This document shows positions 62,861 to 64,000 of a DNA stretch of 64,000 nucleotides, in pieces. The notes below the pieces were generated by a model. The model was not told the DNA's origin and searched no databases. It saw only the letters and a program-made list of their open reading frames with translations. Origin of the DNA: Aquiflexum balticum DSM 16537 (GTDB lineage: Bacteria; Bacteroidota; Bacteroidia; Cytophagales; Cyclobacteriaceae); contig NZ_LT838813.1 of NCBI RefSeq assembly GCF_900176595.1, forward strand, positions 2,491,001 to 2,555,000. Direction: 5' to 3'. The position numbers and the translations under genes were made by a program. Each line of letters starts with the position of its first letter. Position 1 is the first letter of the stretch.

Positions 62861-63546
62861 GCCTGATACTTTCAATAGAAACCGCTACAGCTGTATGTTC
62901 TGTTTCCTTGCATCAGGAAGGTAGACTTTTGGGTTTGCATGAATTGGATCAGGAAAATGCACATGGAAAGAAGCTTTTACTGTTGATTGATGATCTTTTC
63001 AAATATACCAATCTTAATTCAAGTGACCTGAATGCCATTGCTGTTTCCTCCGGACCGGGTTCATATACCGGTTTAAGGATAGGTGTTTCCATTGCAAAAG
63101 GACTGGCCTATGCCCATAATATCCCCCTCATTTCCGTAGATTCTTTACATGCGATAGCCCATCCATTAATTGGAATTACAGGAAAAAATGACACGGTTAT
63201 TTCTATGATAGATGCCCGTAGAATGGAAGTTTATACTTCAATTTTCAATTCTACTGGTGAATTGATAAAAGGACCTTATCCATTGATTATTGAGGACAAT
63301 CCATTTATGAAATATTTGAATAAGGGTAAAGTTTTTTTTGTGGGAGATGGAGTTGGAAAATTGAGGGAAGTACTTGAACACGAAAATGCTGTTTTTCCTA
63401 ATCTATTGAGCTCCTCAAGAGCTGTTGGAGAAATTGCCTATAGAAAATATTTGATAAATGAGTTTGTCGACACAGCTTATTTTGAACCGAATTACTTGAA
63501 AGATTTCAAAGTTATAGCCTCAAAGAAAAATCTTTTAAATATATGA
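62857..63546 (+). CDS. tsaB: tRNA t6A biosynthesis protein TsaB
   Basis: A 229-residue ASKHA-fold protein, the TsaD partner needed for the t6A modification at tRNA position 37. Begins SLILSIETATAVCSVSLH and has the family segment VSSGPGSYTGLRIGVSIAKGLA (about 65-86). Overlaps the peptidase gene and the following DUF2480 gene by 4 bp each. Confidence 0.95.
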   Translation: MSLILSIETATAVCSVSLHQEGRLLGLHELDQENAHGKKLLLLIDDLFKYTNLNSSDLNAIAVSSGPGSYTGLRIGVSIAKGLAYAHNIPLISVDSLHAIAHPLIGITGKNDTVISMIDARRMEVYTSIFNSTGELIKGPYPLIIEDNPFMKYLNKGKVFFVGDGVGKLREVLEHENAVFPNLLSSSRAVGEIAYRKYLINEFVDTAYFEPNYLKDFKVIASKKNLLNI

Positions 63547-64000
63547 AAGAGATTGTAAACAGGGTTGCAAATAGCCCAATAGTCACTATAGATTTAGAAG
63601 AGTTTTATCGATTCGAAGAAAGAGTTGTCTTTGATTTAAAAGATTATCTCTATCAGGAATTGGTTTTAAGGGAAAAGGATTTTCGGGCTGCATTGAAGGA
63701 AACTGATTGGAGTCAATTTTCCGGTAAGTTGGTTGCCATTGATTGTACAGCTGATGCCATTGTGCCCAATTGGGCCTTTATGCTTGTAGGTACTTATTTA
63801 ACTGCTATGGACATTGAGTATGTTATCGGAGATTTGAAAACTTTGGAACAATACTTGTTTGAAAAAGCCTTATCCAAAATTGATGTGGAAAAATTTCGGC
63901 AGAGACCTGTTGTTATCAAAGGGTGTAGTAAGCATCCAGTTCCGATGTATGCCTATGGCAGGATACTGTCTATAGTGCAGCCATATGCCAAATCAATAAT
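63543..64000 (+). CDS. DUF2480 family protein (partial at window end)
   Basis: At least 152 residues, cut by the window edge. KEIVNRVANSPIVTIDLEE at the start and the later CTADAIVPNWAFMLVG and KGCSKHPVPMYAYGRI match DUF2480, a conserved Bacteroidota family of unknown function. The start overlaps the tsaB stop (ATGA), so it is part of the same operon. Confidence 0.88.
   Translation, partial: MKEIVNRVANSPIVTIDLEEFYRFEERVVFDLKDYLYQELVLREKDFRAALKETDWSQFSGKLVAIDCTADAIVPNWAFMLVGTYLTAMDIEYVIGDLKTLEQYLFEKALSKIDVEKFRQRPVVIKGCSKHPVPMYAYGRILSIVQPYAKSI

Noticed and set aside
1..64000. tRNA, rRNA and riboswitch genes
   Set aside because: None recognised by eye; weak hairpins found were explained as terminators or repeats.

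Overview
The window looks like chromosomal DNA of a Bacteroidota bacterium, most likely order Cytophagales and probably near Cyclobacteriaceae/Algoriphagus. The evidence is gene content (fused CcoNO oxidase subunit, fused E1 alpha/beta dehydrogenase, DUF2480, 6-bladed beta-propeller lipoproteins, paired M16 peptidases), several promoters of the Bacteroidota type TTTG-N19-TAnnTTTG, and few Shine-Dalgarno sites. The genus is an inference from protein style only.

Layout. 1-0.8 kb: end of a respiratory cluster (DUF420, small CxxC protein). 0.8-8.1 kb: a large NtrY-like sensor kinase and a large SprA-like surface protein. 8.2-11.7 kb: DUF1080 protein, an alpha-oxoamine synthase/TetR pair, and an orphan small protein. 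12-13.9 kb: a strong promoter, an unknown lipoprotein and a coupled beta-barrel. 14.2-23.8 kb: a cbb3 cytochrome oxidase locus (ccoI-S-NO-Q-P, then ccoG, ccoH and a SafE-like permease), preceded by an unknown stress-like gene with an FNR-like palindrome in front. 23.9-24.3 kb: BrnT/BrnA toxin-antitoxin between 21-bp direct repeats. 24.7-29 kb: sbcC/sbcD. 29-32 kb: RlpA, a small porin-like protein and a beta-propeller lipoprotein. 32.2-40.3 kb: an RND efflux adaptor and two RND permeases, with repeat-rich DNA between the permeases. 40.9-46.7 kb: OMP, Uma2 nuclease, fused E1 dehydrogenase, HMA-AraC regulator and a GH5-like protein. 47.5-57.3 kb: rimO, glycerophosphodiesterase, an acetyltransferase-like protein, a PfkB kinase, two M16 peptidases and a related small protein. 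57.4-60.5 kb: an M61 peptidase gene cut in two by an IS110-family element. 60.6-64 kb: the rpmH-rnpA-S41 peptidase-tsaB-DUF2480 operon.

Most interesting signals. (1) The IS110-family insertion (about 58917-60319) separates codon 45 from codon 46 of the M61 gene. Rejoining the flanks restores one frame of about 550 residues. (2) The 212-bp non-coding end of the element folds, by eye, into two guide-loop hairpins. Their loop halves match the reconstructed target site and the element's own ends, which is the arrangement of an IS110 bridge RNA. (3) Degenerate heptanucleotide arrays (about RAGANNN) recur in at least seven intergenic spots, several touching stop or start codons. (4) Two 232-bp inverted copies of a palindrome-rich repeat bracket 10 kb that includes the second RND permease.

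No tRNA, rRNA, CRISPR array or replication origin was seen. All alignments and foldings were done by eye.
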